Notes: generated from the sequence alone by a model not told the origin. DNA of 59,501 nt from an uncultured Sphingomonas sp. (GCF_913776855.1 NZ_CAJYQD010000035.1:1-59501), one strand, 5' to 3'. Numbered from the stretch's first letter, positions 1 to 9,177 are shown. Numbers and translations are program-made.

Positions 1-731
1 GAACAGGACGCGTTATTGTCCTTCGCCTTGCCCAGCAGCAGTGCCGATCGCCCTTCGAAATCGCGCAGGTTGACGTCGTTGCCTAATGTCGCGCCCACTG
101 CCTTGCCCTGGGCATCGACCAGCAGCACCACCTCCGGCTCCGGGTTGTTCCACGTCGAATCGGACCGCACGCCGACGTCCGCGCCCCAGCCCACCGTCGA
201 CAGCACAGGCGATTTGGTGAAGATTTCCGCATCGGGGCCGATCGCGACCTCCAGATATTGCGACCACATTCCCGCCTCGATCAGCGCGGCCTTCAGCTCG
301 GCCGCTTCGTTCGAACCGGGCTTCACCGAACGAATGCCACCACCGATGCGCGCTTCGAGGTCGCCGCGAATGCCCTGTGCCGCATCGGCATCGCCACGTG
401 CGCGTTCCTCGATCACGCGTTCCAGCGCAGACACGGCAAAGGTCACGCCTGCCGCCTTCACGCATTGCAGGTCGATCGGCGACAGGATCGGCGGATGCTC
501 GCCCGCCGGATCGGCCAGCGCCGCCACGGCGCAGACGACCGGACCATCGAGCGTCGCCACATCGCTGCGTTCCAGCAGGTCGGCGACGGTGGCAGCATGG
601 GCCGACACGTCGATGACCTTGCCGCCCTTCAGCACGACCGGTGTCGGGCCGTCGGCCAGTTGCATCCGGCCGACCAGCAGCGCCTTGTCGTGATCCGCCG
701 GCAGCATCCGCGCGGCATGTTCGGTCTTCAT
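1..731 (-). CDS. xylX: 2-keto-3-deoxy-pentonate dehydratase, FAH family (partial, C-terminus cut by window edge)
   Basis: This is the N-terminal 243 residues of a fumarylacetoacetate-hydrolase-family protein; the frame is still open at base 1. In the Weimberg pathway XylX dehydrates 2-keto-3-deoxy-D-xylonate to alpha-ketoglutarate semialdehyde in the cytoplasm. Visible family features are LSPIDLQCVKAAGVTFAVS (about residues 83-101) and NNPEPEVVL (about 196-203), the acidic stretch expected to help bind the divalent metal. The ATG at 731 lies 12 bases after the xylD stop, so the two are probably cotranscribed. The choice of xylonate over arabinonate rests on the neighbouring XylD-type dehydratase and LacI/GH3 context; the sequence alone cannot exclude the L-arabinose isomer. 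The remaining pathway genes probably lie beyond the left edge. Confidence 0.85.
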   Translation of the reverse strand, partial: MKTEHAARMLPADHDKALLVGRMQLADGPTPVVLKGGKVIDVSAHAATVADLLERSDVATLDGPVVCAVAALADPAGEHPPILSPIDLQCVKAAGVTFAVSALERVIEERARGDADAAQGIRGDLEARIGGGIRSVKPGSNEAAELKAALIEAGMWSQYLEVAIGPDAEIFTKSPVLSTVGWGADVGVRSDSTWNNPEPEVVLLVDAQGKAVGATLGNDVNLRDFEGRSALLLGKAKDNNASC

Positions 732-743
732 GTCCACCACCCC

Positions 744-2522
744 TTAGTGATTGTGGCGCGGCGTCGTTTCCGACGTCCGGCGATATTTGAGCGCGAGATC
801 GAGGACGCCGCCGTCACCCAGCTGGCCGACCTTCTCACGATAGATTTCTTCCCACGGCGTCTGGCTGGCCGGGACCGGCGGGATGCCCTCTCCCTTGCGC
901 CGTGCGATTTCCGCGTCGTCCACCAGCATGTCGCAGCGACCATGGTTCAGGTCGATGCGAATCATGTCGCCAGTGCGCAGCCATGCCAGCCCTCCGCCGA
1001 CCGCGCTTTCGGGTGACGCGTTCAGGATCGACGGGCTGTCCGACGTCCCCGACTGCCGCCCGTCGCCGATCGTCGGCAGGCTCTGAATCCCCCGCTGTAG
1101 AAGCGCCACGGGCGGCTGCATGTTGGTGACTTCGGCCGATCCGGGCCAGCCGATCACACCCGCGCCGCGAATGACGAGGATGCAATTCTCGTCGATGTCG
1201 AGCGCCGGATCGTCGATGCGGTGGTGATAATCGTCCGACCCGTCGAACACGATCGCGCGCCCTTCGAAACAGCCTTCGTTGCCCGGCTGCGACAGGTAGC
1301 GTGTCCGGAAGTCGGGACCGATCACGCTGGTCTTCATGATCGCGACGTCGAACAGATTGCCCGACAGCACCAGAAAGCCGGCCTGGTCCTTCAGCGGCTG
1401 ATCGTACGGCCGGATGACCTCACGATCCGTCGCGACGCGGTTGGCGACATTTTCGCCCAGAGTCTTGCCGGTGACGGTGGCGACGCTCCCATCGACCTTG
1501 CCCACCGCAATCAGCTCGCTCAGCACCGCCGGCACGCCGCCAGCACGGTGGAACCGTTCGCCAAGGAACCGTCCGGCCGGCTGCACATCGACCAGCAGCG
1601 GCAGTTCATACCCATAGTCCATCCAGTCGGACGGCTTGAGTTCGACATCGGCGTGGCGCGCCATCGCGTGCAGATGCGGGTGCGCGTTCGACGATCCGCC
1701 GATCGCGGTGATCAGCGCGATGGCGTTCAGGAACGACTGGCGCGTCAGAATCTTCGACGGTCGCAGGTCGTCATACGCCATCTCGACGATGCGCCTGCCG
1801 GTCTCATAGGCAATCTGCCCTCGCTCACGATACGCTGCCGGGATCGCCGCGCAGCCCGGCAGCGACATGCCCAGCCCCTCGGCAATCGCGTTCATGGTCG
1901 ATGCGGTGCCCATGGTGTTGCAATGTCCGGCCGATGGCGCCGAAGCGGTCGCCGCCTCCAGAAACTCTTCCTCGGTGATCTCGCCCGCCGCCAGCTTGCG
2001 CCGCGACCGCCAGATCACCGTGCCCGACCCGACCAGATCGCCGTCGTGCCAGCCATCGAGCATCGGCCCGCCCGACAGCACGATGGCCGGAATATCGACC
2101 GTCGACGCCGCCATCAGCGCCGAGGGCGTCGTCTTGTCGCAACCGGTGGTCAGCACCACCGCATCGATGGGGTAGCCGTTCAATATCTCGACCAGCCCCA
2201 GATAGGCGAGGTTCCGGTCGATCGCCGCGGTCGGCCGCCGGCAATTCTCGAAGATCGGATGGGTTGGAAATTCCATCGGAATTCCGCCCGCCGCCTCGAT
2301 CCCCGCCTTCACGCGCTTGACCGTTTCCAGGTGGATGCGGTTGCACGGCGTCAAGTCCGATCCCGACTGGGCGATGCCGATGATCGGACGCCCGCTGGTC
2401 AGTTCCTTGGGCGTGATGCCATAGTTCATGAACCGTTCGAGATAGAGCGCGGCCATGTCGAGACGGCCGGGCGCGGCAAACCATTCGCGCGAACGAAACG
2501 GGCGGGCGGGAGTGCGGGTCAT
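744..2522 (-). CDS. xylD: D-xylonate dehydratase, IlvD/Edd family
   Basis: This is a 592-residue IlvD/Edd-family sugar-acid dehydratase that converts D-xylonate to 2-keto-3-deoxy-xylonate using an iron-sulfur cluster and Mg2+. Three candidate cluster cysteines sit in family positions: SDLTPCN (Cys60), TTGCDKTTP (Cys128) and AGHCNTMG (Cys201). Length and sequence resemble the Caulobacter XylD type (about 590 residues) more than branched-chain IlvD. I chose the ATG at 2522. The longer open frame starts at 2579, inside a terminator-like hairpin and only a few bases from the upstream gene's stop, and its extra residues do not look like family sequence. It follows the sugar porter by 59 bases and precedes xylX by 12. 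Arabinonate or another pentonate is the main alternative substrate. Confidence 0.9.
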   Translation of the reverse strand: MTRTPARPFRSREWFAAPGRLDMAALYLERFMNYGITPKELTSGRPIIGIAQSGSDLTPCNRIHLETVKRVKAGIEAAGGIPMEFPTHPIFENCRRPTAAIDRNLAYLGLVEILNGYPIDAVVLTTGCDKTTPSALMAASTVDIPAIVLSGGPMLDGWHDGDLVGSGTVIWRSRRKLAAGEITEEEFLEAATASAPSAGHCNTMGTASTMNAIAEGLGMSLPGCAAIPAAYRERGQIAYETGRRIVEMAYDDLRPSKILTRQSFLNAIALITAIGGSSNAHPHLHAMARHADVELKPSDWMDYGYELPLLVDVQPAGRFLGERFHRAGGVPAVLSELIAVGKVDGSVATVTGKTLGENVANRVATDREVIRPYDQPLKDQAGFLVLSGNLFDVAIMKTSVIGPDFRTRYLSQPGNEGCFEGRAIVFDGSDDYHHRIDDPALDIDENCILVIRGAGVIGWPGSAEVTNMQPPVALLQRGIQSLPTIGDGRQSGTSDSPSILNASPESAVGGGLAWLRTGDMIRIDLNHGRCDMLVDDAEIARRKGEGIPPVPASQTPWEEIYREKVGQLGDGGVLDLALKYRRTSETTPRHNH

Positions 2523-2540
2523 CTTGTCCACTCGATCATG

Positions 2541-2577
2541 AAGAAAAAGCCCCGCCCGTCGTGAAACGGGCGGGGGC
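2541..2577 (-). terminator. Intrinsic terminator between sugar porter and xylD
   Basis: On the minus strand a GC stem (arms at 2566-2577 and 2549-2559) with a short loop is followed by CTTTTTCTT. This is a standard rho-independent shape. It lies directly after the porter stop at 2582 and just upstream of the xylD start at 2522. Either xylD has its own promoter, or read-through sets the porter:dehydratase ratio. Confidence 0.65.
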
Positions 2578-2581
2578 AAGG

Positions 2582-3997
2582 TCAGCCCTGCATGTCCTCC
2601 AGCTCCTTGCCCTTCGTCTCATGAATGAACTTCTGGACGAGGAAGAAGCTGATGACCGCGCAGGCACCATAGAAGCTGTAAGTGATCGTCAGGCCTAGCC
2701 CGGCAGCCATCACCGGGAAGCTCTGCGCGATCAGGTAATTGGCGAACCACTGAGCAAAGCCGCAGATCGCCAGCGCCGATCCGCGCATCTGGTTCGGGAA
2801 CATCTCGCCCAGCATGACCCACATGATCGGGCCCCAGCTGACATTGAAAAATACGACGTAGAGGTTCGCCGCCCACAACGCGAGCGTGCCGAGTTCAGCC
2901 GACAGCTGCAGCTTGCCCGCCGCATCCAGCGTGCCGTTGTGGAAGCAATAGACCAGCGCCCACAGCGTCACCGCCATGCCGGCCGATCCGATCAGCAACA
3001 GCGGCTTACGCCCGATCTTGTCGACCAGCGCAATGGTCACGAAGCACGCCGCGATCGACACGACACCCGACAGGATGTTGATCTGCAGCGACTGATCTTC
3101 GGTGAAACCGGCCAGCTGCCACAACGTCGCACCGTAATAGAAAATAACGTTGATGCCGACCAGCTGCTGGAACACCGCCAGCACCAGCCCGGCCCACACG
3201 ATCGGACGAATGCCGCCCTTCACCGGATCAAGAATGTCGCGCAGTGCCGGACGATGGTCCTTGCTGAACGATGCCTCGATGTCGCGGATCTTGATCGCGG
3301 CGGCGGCAGGTCCGAATAACCGGGTCAACACGATGCGCGCCTCGTCGAGCCGCCCCTTCTGCACGAGATAGCGCGGGCTCTCAGGAATGAAGAGCAGCGC
3401 AACCAGGAACACGGCGGCCGGAATGGCCTGCATCCAGTACATCCAGCGCCACGCTTCATACCCGCCCCACCAGATCGAGGTGGAAGCACCGGCCGCTGCG
3501 GCAAGGTAATAGTTCACGACGAACGCGGCGGTCAGGCCGGTGATGATCATGATCTGCTGGATCGTGGTCATCCGCCCACGAATGTTCGCAGGCGCGACTT
3601 CGGAGATATAGGCGGGCGACAATACCGACGCCGCGCCGACCGCCATGCCGCCCATGAACCGCGCGACGACGAATAGCAGCTGGACATGGCTGAACCCCTG
3701 GACCAGCGCACCGATCAGGAACAGCACCGCCGCCAGCATCATCACCTTGCGGCGGCCCATCGCATCGGCCAGCTTGCCGGCCAGAAACGCACCGACGAAA
3801 CACCCGATCAGCAGCGAGCCGACCGTAAAGCCCAGCCCAGCTTCGCTCAGGCCGAATGCGGTCTTCAGGCCCTCCTGGGTCCCGTTCACCGCACCGCTGT
3901 CATATCCGAACAGCAAACCGCCGATCGTCGCCACCGCGACGATGGCGATGACAAGCGCGATATTCACGCGCTCCCCGCCCGCCTCTGTCATCCCCAT
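2582..3997 (-). CDS. MFS sugar:proton symporter, probable D-xylose transporter
   Basis: This 471-residue integral inner-membrane protein belongs to the sugar porter family of the major facilitator superfamily. It shows the family signatures in order: GGLLFGYDSGAVNG (about 27-39), a GRRK loop after helix 2 (81-84), RGRM after helix 4 (140-143), PESPRYLVQKGR (205-216) before the central loop, QQLVGIN (277-283) and DKIGRK in the second half. Twelve hydrophobic segments are apparent. It lies between a LacI regulator and xylD, with an operator-like palindrome 34 bases upstream of its start, so xylose or another pentose is the likely substrate. A second ATG six bases in (3991) is an equally good start. 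It is probably the first gene of the porter-xylD-xylX transcript, with a terminator after it. Confidence 0.88.
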   Translation of the reverse strand: MGMTEAGGERVNIALVIAIVAVATIGGLLFGYDSGAVNGTQEGLKTAFGLSEAGLGFTVGSLLIGCFVGAFLAGKLADAMGRRKVMMLAAVLFLIGALVQGFSHVQLLFVVARFMGGMAVGAASVLSPAYISEVAPANIRGRMTTIQQIMIITGLTAAFVVNYYLAAAAGASTSIWWGGYEAWRWMYWMQAIPAAVFLVALLFIPESPRYLVQKGRLDEARIVLTRLFGPAAAAIKIRDIEASFSKDHRPALRDILDPVKGGIRPIVWAGLVLAVFQQLVGINVIFYYGATLWQLAGFTEDQSLQINILSGVVSIAACFVTIALVDKIGRKPLLLIGSAGMAVTLWALVYCFHNGTLDAAGKLQLSAELGTLALWAANLYVVFFNVSWGPIMWVMLGEMFPNQMRGSALAICGFAQWFANYLIAQSFPVMAAGLGLTITYSFYGACAVISFFLVQKFIHETKGKELEDMQG

Positions 3998-4030
3998 CCA
4001 CTCCCAAGCTCACTGCCGTACTGGACGACG

Positions 4031-4044
4031 TGTTAGCGGTAACG
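4031..4044. promoter_or_regulatory. LacI-type operator upstream of the sugar porter
   Basis: The palindrome GTTAGCGGTAAC lies within TGTTAGCGGTAACG, 34 bases upstream of the porter start and after the regulator's stop. It resembles the operator in front of the GH3 gene at 5278-5291 (TGATAGCGCTACCA) and the TGGTAGCGCTAACA-like sites known for pentose-responsive LacI regulators of Xanthomonas. Binding by the adjacent regulator is inferred. Confidence 0.6.
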
Positions 4045-4125
4045 GTGGCGAATAATTATGATAATTGCAAGCGTCGCGATCAAACTGTCGCATGGATTAC
4101 GGTCAACGGCACCCACCTGTCCGAA

Positions 4126-5181
4126 TCAATGCGGTGCAGGCCCCGAGGATTCGCGCACGACCAATTCGTGTTCCAGCACCCGGTCCTCGTTTTCGCCATC
4201 GTCGATGCCCGCGCGCCGGTCACGTATTTGGGCGAGCAGCATCTCCACCGCCGCCTCTGCCATCGCTGCAATCGGCTGACGGATGGTGGTGATTTCCGGC
4301 CATGTCGTGGTCGCCAGCGAGGTATCGTCGAACCCGACGATGCTGACATCCTGCGACACGTGCAATCCGCGCCGATGCGCCACACTGATCGCCGCTGCCG
4401 CCATATCGTCATTGCTGGCAAAGATCGCGGTTGGCCGGTCGGACCGATCGATCAGCCTTTCCGCCGCATCGATACCCGATCGATAGGTGAACAGGCCCTG
4501 TTCGACTGGCATCGCCGCGACCGGCAAGCCGGCCGCTTCGATCGCAGCGACGAAGCCGCGCCAGCGCTCCCCGCTTGCCCCGTTGTTCGGATTGCCGCGA
4601 ACGAAGCCGATGCGACGGTGGCCAAGGCCGATCAAATGCTCGGTCATCGCCTTGGCCGCCGCGAAATCGTCGATTCGCACCGACGCTCGCCCCGGCTGCG
4701 CCATGCCGACCGCCACCGCCACCGATGGCGTCCCCGCCGCGTCCAGTTCGTCCTGCACCAACGGAGCATCCGACAGCGGCGGAGGCAGGATGACCCCCTG
4801 CACCGGCGTCGAGGCGAAGCGCCGCGCACCCTCTGCCTGCGCCTCCGGGCTGTCGCCGTCGCACGGCTCCAGCACCAGGTGGCAACCCACCTTGCGCGCC
4901 CCTTCCAGCGCACCGATCAGGAAGTGCGACAGATACGCCATCGAAGGATTGGCATAGAGCAGGCCGATCTGCGCCGCTTCTCCGGCCGCGAGGCTGCGCG
5001 CGGCACTGTTGGGCGAATAGTTCAGCTGCTCGATCGCCGCCGACACCGCCTCGCGCGTCGACTGGCGGACATTGGCGCCGCCATTGACGACTCGGGATAC
5101 GGTCATCGCTGAAACGCCGGCAGTTCGCGCGACGTCCTGTATCGTGACGCTACCACCACTGCGGCGACTAGGTTTATCCAT
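4126..5181 (-). CDS. LacI-family transcriptional regulator, probable pentose-responsive repressor
   Basis: This 351-residue protein has the standard LacI layout. The N-terminal helix-turn-helix is VTIQDVARTAGVSAMTVSRV (about 12-31), the hinge helix follows around residues 58-68, and the remainder is a periplasmic-binding-protein-like ligand and dimer domain ending with a PLxELxVRES-like tail (LEHELVVRES). I chose the ATG at 5181; the longer frame adds 37 residues that do not fit the family, and an AAGGAG site lies about 12 bases upstream of 5181. The gene sits between the porter and the divergent GH3 gene. Each of those target promoters carries a similar palindromic operator, so it probably represses both in the absence of a xylose-derived inducer. 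The inducer cannot be read from the sequence. Confidence 0.9.
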   Translation of the reverse strand: MDKPSRRSGGSVTIQDVARTAGVSAMTVSRVVNGGANVRQSTREAVSAAIEQLNYSPNSAARSLAAGEAAQIGLLYANPSMAYLSHFLIGALEGARKVGCHLVLEPCDGDSPEAQAEGARRFASTPVQGVILPPPLSDAPLVQDELDAAGTPSVAVAVGMAQPGRASVRIDDFAAAKAMTEHLIGLGHRRIGFVRGNPNNGASGERWRGFVAAIEAAGLPVAAMPVEQGLFTYRSGIDAAERLIDRSDRPTAIFASNDDMAAAAISVAHRRGLHVSQDVSIVGFDDTSLATTTWPEITTIRQPIAAMAEAAVEMLLAQIRDRRAGIDDGENEDRVLEHELVVRESSGPAPH

Positions 5182-5277
5182 GAAAAACGGTGGCTCCTTC
5201 GCAATGCTGATTATGGCGCGGCAACGCCGATTGCAAATCGCGACGATCGGTTGACGCATCGCGGTCAGCCCGATAGC

Positions 5278-5291
5278 TGATAGCGCTACCA
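5278..5291. promoter_or_regulatory. LacI-type operator in the GH3/LacI divergent promoter region
   Basis: TGATAGCGCTACCA, a near-perfect palindrome around AGCGCT, lies 48 bases before the GH3 start and about 97 bases before the regulator start. A TTGACG hexamer at 5251-5256 could be the -35 of the GH3 promoter with a -10 near 5274-5279, which would place the operator over the -10/+1 region. The -10 is poor, so the promoter part is tentative. Confidence 0.6.
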
Positions 5292-5339
5292 ATTACGGTG
5301 ACGGCGCTGCCGGACGCCGAATGTCATGGGAGAGAGATC

Positions 5340-7748
5340 GTGACCCTAGCGTCCAAGCCCGTTCGCCTTGCGCTCGCCTGCCTGCTGGCGACTGCCGCCA
5401 CCGGTACCGTCATCGCACAATCGCGCCCTGCCCGTCCGACTGCTGCCGAAAAGATGCTGTACAAAGACGCGTCGCAACCGGTTCCGGCGCGGGTCGAGGA
5501 TCTGCTGCGGCGCATGACGCTGGAGGAAAAGGTCGCCCAGATGATTGGCGTCTGGGAAAAGAAGGGCGATATCCAGGACGCTCAGGGTAATTTTTCGGCG
5601 GCCAAGGCCAGTCGCGCCTTTCCCAACGGGCTCGGCCAGATCACCCGCCCATCGGACAAGCGCGGGGTGACCGTCAGCAACAACGCCGCCGGTGTCGCCG
5701 CGGACGCGGTCAACCGCACCGCACAGGAAACCGCCGACTATATCAACGCCGCACAGCGTTGGGCGGTGGAGAAGACCCGGCTCGGCATCCCGATGATCAT
5801 GCATGAAGAGGCGCTGCACGGCTATGTCGCGCGCGGCGCGACCAGCTTCCCGCAATCGATCGCGCTCGCCTCGTCATGGGACCCGGCCTTGGTCGAGCGT
5901 GTCTTCGGCGTGGCGGCGCGCGAAATGCGGGCGCGCGGTGCCAATCTGGCGCTGGCCCCCGTCGTCGACGTCGCCCGCGACCCGCGCTGGGGCCGGATCG
6001 AGGAAACCTATGGCGAGGACCCCTATCTGGTCGGCGAAATGGGCCTTGCCGCGATCCGTGGATTCCAGGGCACGACCCTGCCGCTTGGCGCCAACAAAGT
6101 CATGGTCACGCTCAAGCACATGACCGGCCATGGGCAGCCGGAAAACGGCACCAATGTCGGCCCGGCCAACATCTCCGAACGCACCCTGCGCGAGAATTTC
6201 TTTCCGCCGTTCGAGCGTGCGGTGAAGGAACTGCCGGTCCAGGCGGTGATGGCATCGTATAACGAAATCGACGGCATCCCAAGCCATGCGAACAAATGGC
6301 TGCTCGACGACGTATTGCGCCGCGAATGGGGCTATAAGGGATCGGTCGTCAGCGACTATTTCGCGATCAGAGAACTCAACACCCGCCACAAGCTGTACGG
6401 CAACGACATGGCCGCTGCCGGCCGCCGCGCGCTAGACGCCGGGGTCGATATGGAGCTGCCCGATGCGGAAGGCTGGTCGACCCTCGCGCAGATGGTGAAG
6501 TCGGGCCAGGTGCCGCAGGCACAGGTCGACAACGCCGTCCGCCGCATCCTGACCATGAAATTCCAGATGGGGCTGTTCGAAAACCCCTATGTCGACGCCC
6601 GCACCGCCGAAGCGAAGACCGCGACGCCGGACGCGATCGCCCTGGCCCGCGAAGCTGCCGTGCGATCGATGGTGCTGCTCAAGAACCAGAACAACCTGCT
6701 GCCGCTCGATCCGTCCAGGGTCGGCAAGATGCTGGTCGTCGGCACGCACGCCCGCGACACCCCGATCGGCGGCTATTCGGACGTGCCCAAGCATGTCGTC
6801 AGCGTGCTGGAGGGGATGCAACAGGCCGCACACGGCCGGTTCTCGGTCGACTATGCCGAAGGTGTCCGCCTGACCCGCAGCCGCCAATGGGCCGCCGACA
6901 AGGTGGAACTGGTCCCGGCAGCCGAAAACGCTCCGCTGATCGAGGAAGCCGTGCGCAAGGCGGCGCAGGCCGACACGATCCTGCTGGTGCTGGGCCAGAA
7001 CGAACAGCTGAGCCGCGAGGCTTGGGCCGACAACCATCTGGGCGACCGACAGAAGCTCGACCTGATCGGCGAACAGAACGAACTGGCGCGCCGCCTGTTC
7101 GCGACCGGCAAGCCGGTGGTCGTCGTGCTGTTGAACGGCGGTCCGCTGGCGGCGACCTATATCGACGCGACCGCACCGGCAATTCTGGAGGGCTGGTATC
7201 TTGGTCAGGAAACCGGCCATGCCGTCGCCGATGTCGTACTGGGCCGCGCCTATCCGGGCGGCAAGCTGCCGGTATCGGTGCCGCGCAGCGAGGGCCAGCT
7301 GCCGATCTTCTACAATCACAAGCCGACGTCGCGGCGCGGTTACCTTTTCGACAGCACGGCACCGCTCTATCCGTTCGGCTACGGCCTGTCCTACACCAGC
7401 TTTACCATAGGCGCACCGCGTCTTGCCAAGGGCACGATCGGCCGCGACGAAACCGTTCGCGTGTCGGTCGACGTCGCCAACGCCGGCCGCCGCACCGGTG
7501 ACGAGGTCGTCCAGCTCTATGTCCGCGACGACGAAGCGACGGTGACCCGCCCGGTCCTCGAACTGAAGCATTTCCAGCGCGTGACGTTGCAGCCCGGCGA
7601 ACGCCGGACGGTGACGTTCGACCTGAAGCCGAGCGATCTCGCCTTCTGGAACGTCGAGATGCACCGGGTCGTCGAACCCGGTACCTTTACCATCAGCGCC
7701 GGCAACAGTTCGACGCAGTTGAAGGCTACGACCCTGACCGTACGCTGA
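5340..7748 (+). CDS. Glycoside hydrolase family 3, exported beta-xylosidase/beta-glucosidase
   Basis: This 802-residue exo-glycosidase releases terminal beta-linked sugars, here probably xylose. A signal peptide spans about residues 1-26 (hydrophobic ALACLLATAATGTVIA before QS), so it acts in the periplasm or outside. The GH3 N-terminal barrel contains PMIMHEEALHG, DVARDPRWGRIEETYGEDP and the nucleophile motif VVSDYFA (Asp339). The GH3 C-terminal domain follows, and a fibronectin-III-like module closes the protein (GDEVVQLYVRD to about the end). I chose the GTG at 5340 because GGGAGAGAG lies just upstream and the signal peptide then begins correctly; the longer frame starting at 5298 would spoil it. 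It is divergent from the LacI gene with an operator between. Glucosidase activity is the main alternative. Confidence 0.9.
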   Translation: MTLASKPVRLALACLLATAATGTVIAQSRPARPTAAEKMLYKDASQPVPARVEDLLRRMTLEEKVAQMIGVWEKKGDIQDAQGNFSAAKASRAFPNGLGQITRPSDKRGVTVSNNAAGVAADAVNRTAQETADYINAAQRWAVEKTRLGIPMIMHEEALHGYVARGATSFPQSIALASSWDPALVERVFGVAAREMRARGANLALAPVVDVARDPRWGRIEETYGEDPYLVGEMGLAAIRGFQGTTLPLGANKVMVTLKHMTGHGQPENGTNVGPANISERTLRENFFPPFERAVKELPVQAVMASYNEIDGIPSHANKWLLDDVLRREWGYKGSVVSDYFAIRELNTRHKLYGNDMAAAGRRALDAGVDMELPDAEGWSTLAQMVKSGQVPQAQVDNAVRRILTMKFQMGLFENPYVDARTAEAKTATPDAIALAREAAVRSMVLLKNQNNLLPLDPSRVGKMLVVGTHARDTPIGGYSDVPKHVVSVLEGMQQAAHGRFSVDYAEGVRLTRSRQWAADKVELVPAAENAPLIEEAVRKAAQADTILLVLGQNEQLSREAWADNHLGDRQKLDLIGEQNELARRLFATGKPVVVVLLNGGPLAATYIDATAPAILEGWYLGQETGHAVADVVLGRAYPGGKLPVSVPRSEGQLPIFYNHKPTSRRGYLFDSTAPLYPFGYGLSYTSFTIGAPRLAKGTIGRDETVRVSVDVANAGRRTGDEVVQLYVRDDEATVTRPVLELKHFQRVTLQPGERRTVTFDLKPSDLAFWNVEMHRVVEPGTFTISAGNSSTQLKATTLTVR

Positions 7749-7759
7749 CCGGCGATACG

Positions 7760-7793
7760 GGCCGGTACGTCGATGCTTCATGACGTACCGGCC
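7760..7793 (+). terminator. Perfect 12-bp inverted repeat after the GH3 gene
   Basis: GGCCGGTACGTC (7760-7771) and its exact complement GACGTACCGGCC (7782-7793) flank a 10-base loop, 11 bases after the GH3 stop. No T-tract follows, so it is a stable RNA 3' end or a factor-dependent terminator rather than a textbook intrinsic one. Confidence 0.5.
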
Positions 7794-8805
7794 ATCGGAC
7801 CAGACTGTCAGGCTGCCGCGCCAGTCTTTCGGTGCGTGTGCGTGCATGCTCGGCAATGGCGGTAAATCTGTAGCGCGGGGACCTTGGCCGAAGGGCAGTT
7901 CTGGGTTCGGCGTCCTAAGTCATGATCGCAAGGTCCGGTCCGGCGCGCGCAACGCGCCTGCTAACGGCACGAAGCCATCTGCAACGACACGGCCTCGGGA
8001 CACTATGCTGTCAGCCGCCCGTTCCCGGTTCGATCTACCACAGATGCAAATAACCGGAACGCCGATCCTGCGGACGAAGGAGAGCGGGGCGGTTGGCTGT
8101 TCCGCACATAACGGCACCCTGTGCGGTGGATGCCGTACCGGCAGAATTGCCGCGTAGCCGGTTACGTTACAGCAGAAGGGGCACGACTGTTCCTGGCTGC
8201 TTCGTTGGCGAGGGTCGTCACCAACCGCACCAACGCGAACCCGTCTTGTTGAGCGCTTCCACTGCTACCCCGGCCAAAATTCAACTGCCCGGAACTGGAC
8301 ATGCCGCTTCAAGGCACTCGTTTCCCTGAGAACCCAATCGCTGGCGAGCTTCCGTCGACCTTCCATCAAACAGTGCCACCACAGCGTATTCGCCGCGTGG
8401 ACTGGGACTGGGGATGATTCCGCCCACAACGCACGCCAGGCGCCAATGCCCCCAACCCGGCCCGCTCCTTTGAGCTGAGGTAACGCGAAACTGACGGCAG
8501 CTCGTCGATCCGACATGTGTCAGCCGACTTTGAGGTCCTAACCGAACACCAGCGGGGCTTTAGGTAGCGGCAGAACGACGTTCGTAGTTGCGCCCTGCCA
8601 AAGCCTAATCCGGGATTCGGTTGGCAAGCAACCGGATTGCGCTATCGAATCGTATCCGGATCGCCCGAAGTAACGAACACGCCGGCGTGGTCGATCAGAC
8701 GACCTCTCGTCACGGGCACGTCAGCTTGGAAATGCGGGGAACTGGACTAAACCCGACAGATCCGGACGCCGTCGATGGCCATACCGGATCGATCGGGAAG
8801 TCGGA
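7794..8805. other. About 1 kb without a convincing gene
   Basis: Several open frames exist here (for example 7780-8157 plus, 7920-8117 minus and 8265-8516 minus). None shows a recognisable domain, a good ribosome binding site or the codon pattern of neighbouring genes. One line counted by hand (8341-8400) is 37/60 GC, not obviously foreign. I see no tRNA, insertion sequence ends or tandem repeats. It may be eroded coding sequence or a region with unrecognised regulatory RNA. Confidence 0.5.
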
Positions 8806-9177
8806 TCAGCGAGCAGTCAACTGCAGCGCGCCGGGTTGCTCGAGCAAACGCAATCCGCGACGCGCGACGTCGTGGGAGTTGGCGACCTGCGACGACGACA
8901 TGAGCAGCGACGCATTCTTGCTATCCAGTACACGCTCATACAGGTCCCGCGCTTCGGCCGGCCGCTGCGTCATCACATAGACGGCGGCAAGATTGAGAAG
9001 AACTTCCGGCTCGCGGCTTCCGGCACGGGTCTCGCGCTCCAGCGTGCGTCCAGCGGAAGACAGGTTGCCGGCCGTAATCGCGGCATGGGCATATTGTGCA
9101 TCCTGGGCGTTCGCGCTGGAGGCGATCCCCATCACCGCCAGCGCCGAGCCAAGCAGTGCAACGGTTCCGATTCGCAT
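8806..9177 (-). CDS. Small exported TPR-like protein
   Basis: This 123-residue protein has a signal peptide (hydrophobic about 5-17, likely cleavage after SSANA, before QDAQ). The mature part begins with helices and contains one recognisable tetratricopeptide-like unit, PEVLLNLAAVYVMTQRPAEA and the following helix DLYERVLD. It probably acts as a periplasmic protein-protein contact. The start is ATG at 9177, with AGGAG about 8 bases upstream. It runs in the same direction as the exbD/exbB/tonB cluster but lies beyond that cluster's terminator and has its own leader, so it is probably a separate unit. Similar short TPR proteins are common in sphingomonads; I cannot name a partner. Confidence 0.75.
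   Translation of the reverse strand: MRIGTVALLGSALAVMGIASSANAQDAQYAHAAITAGNLSSAGRTLERETRAGSREPEVLLNLAAVYVMTQRPAEARDLYERVLDSKNASLLMSSSQVANSHDVARRGLRLLEQPGALQLTAR

Noticed and set aside
7780..8516. Short open frames in the gene-poor region after the GH3 gene.
   Set aside because: No domain, poor ribosome binding sites and basic/low-complexity composition; reported only as an unassigned stretch.
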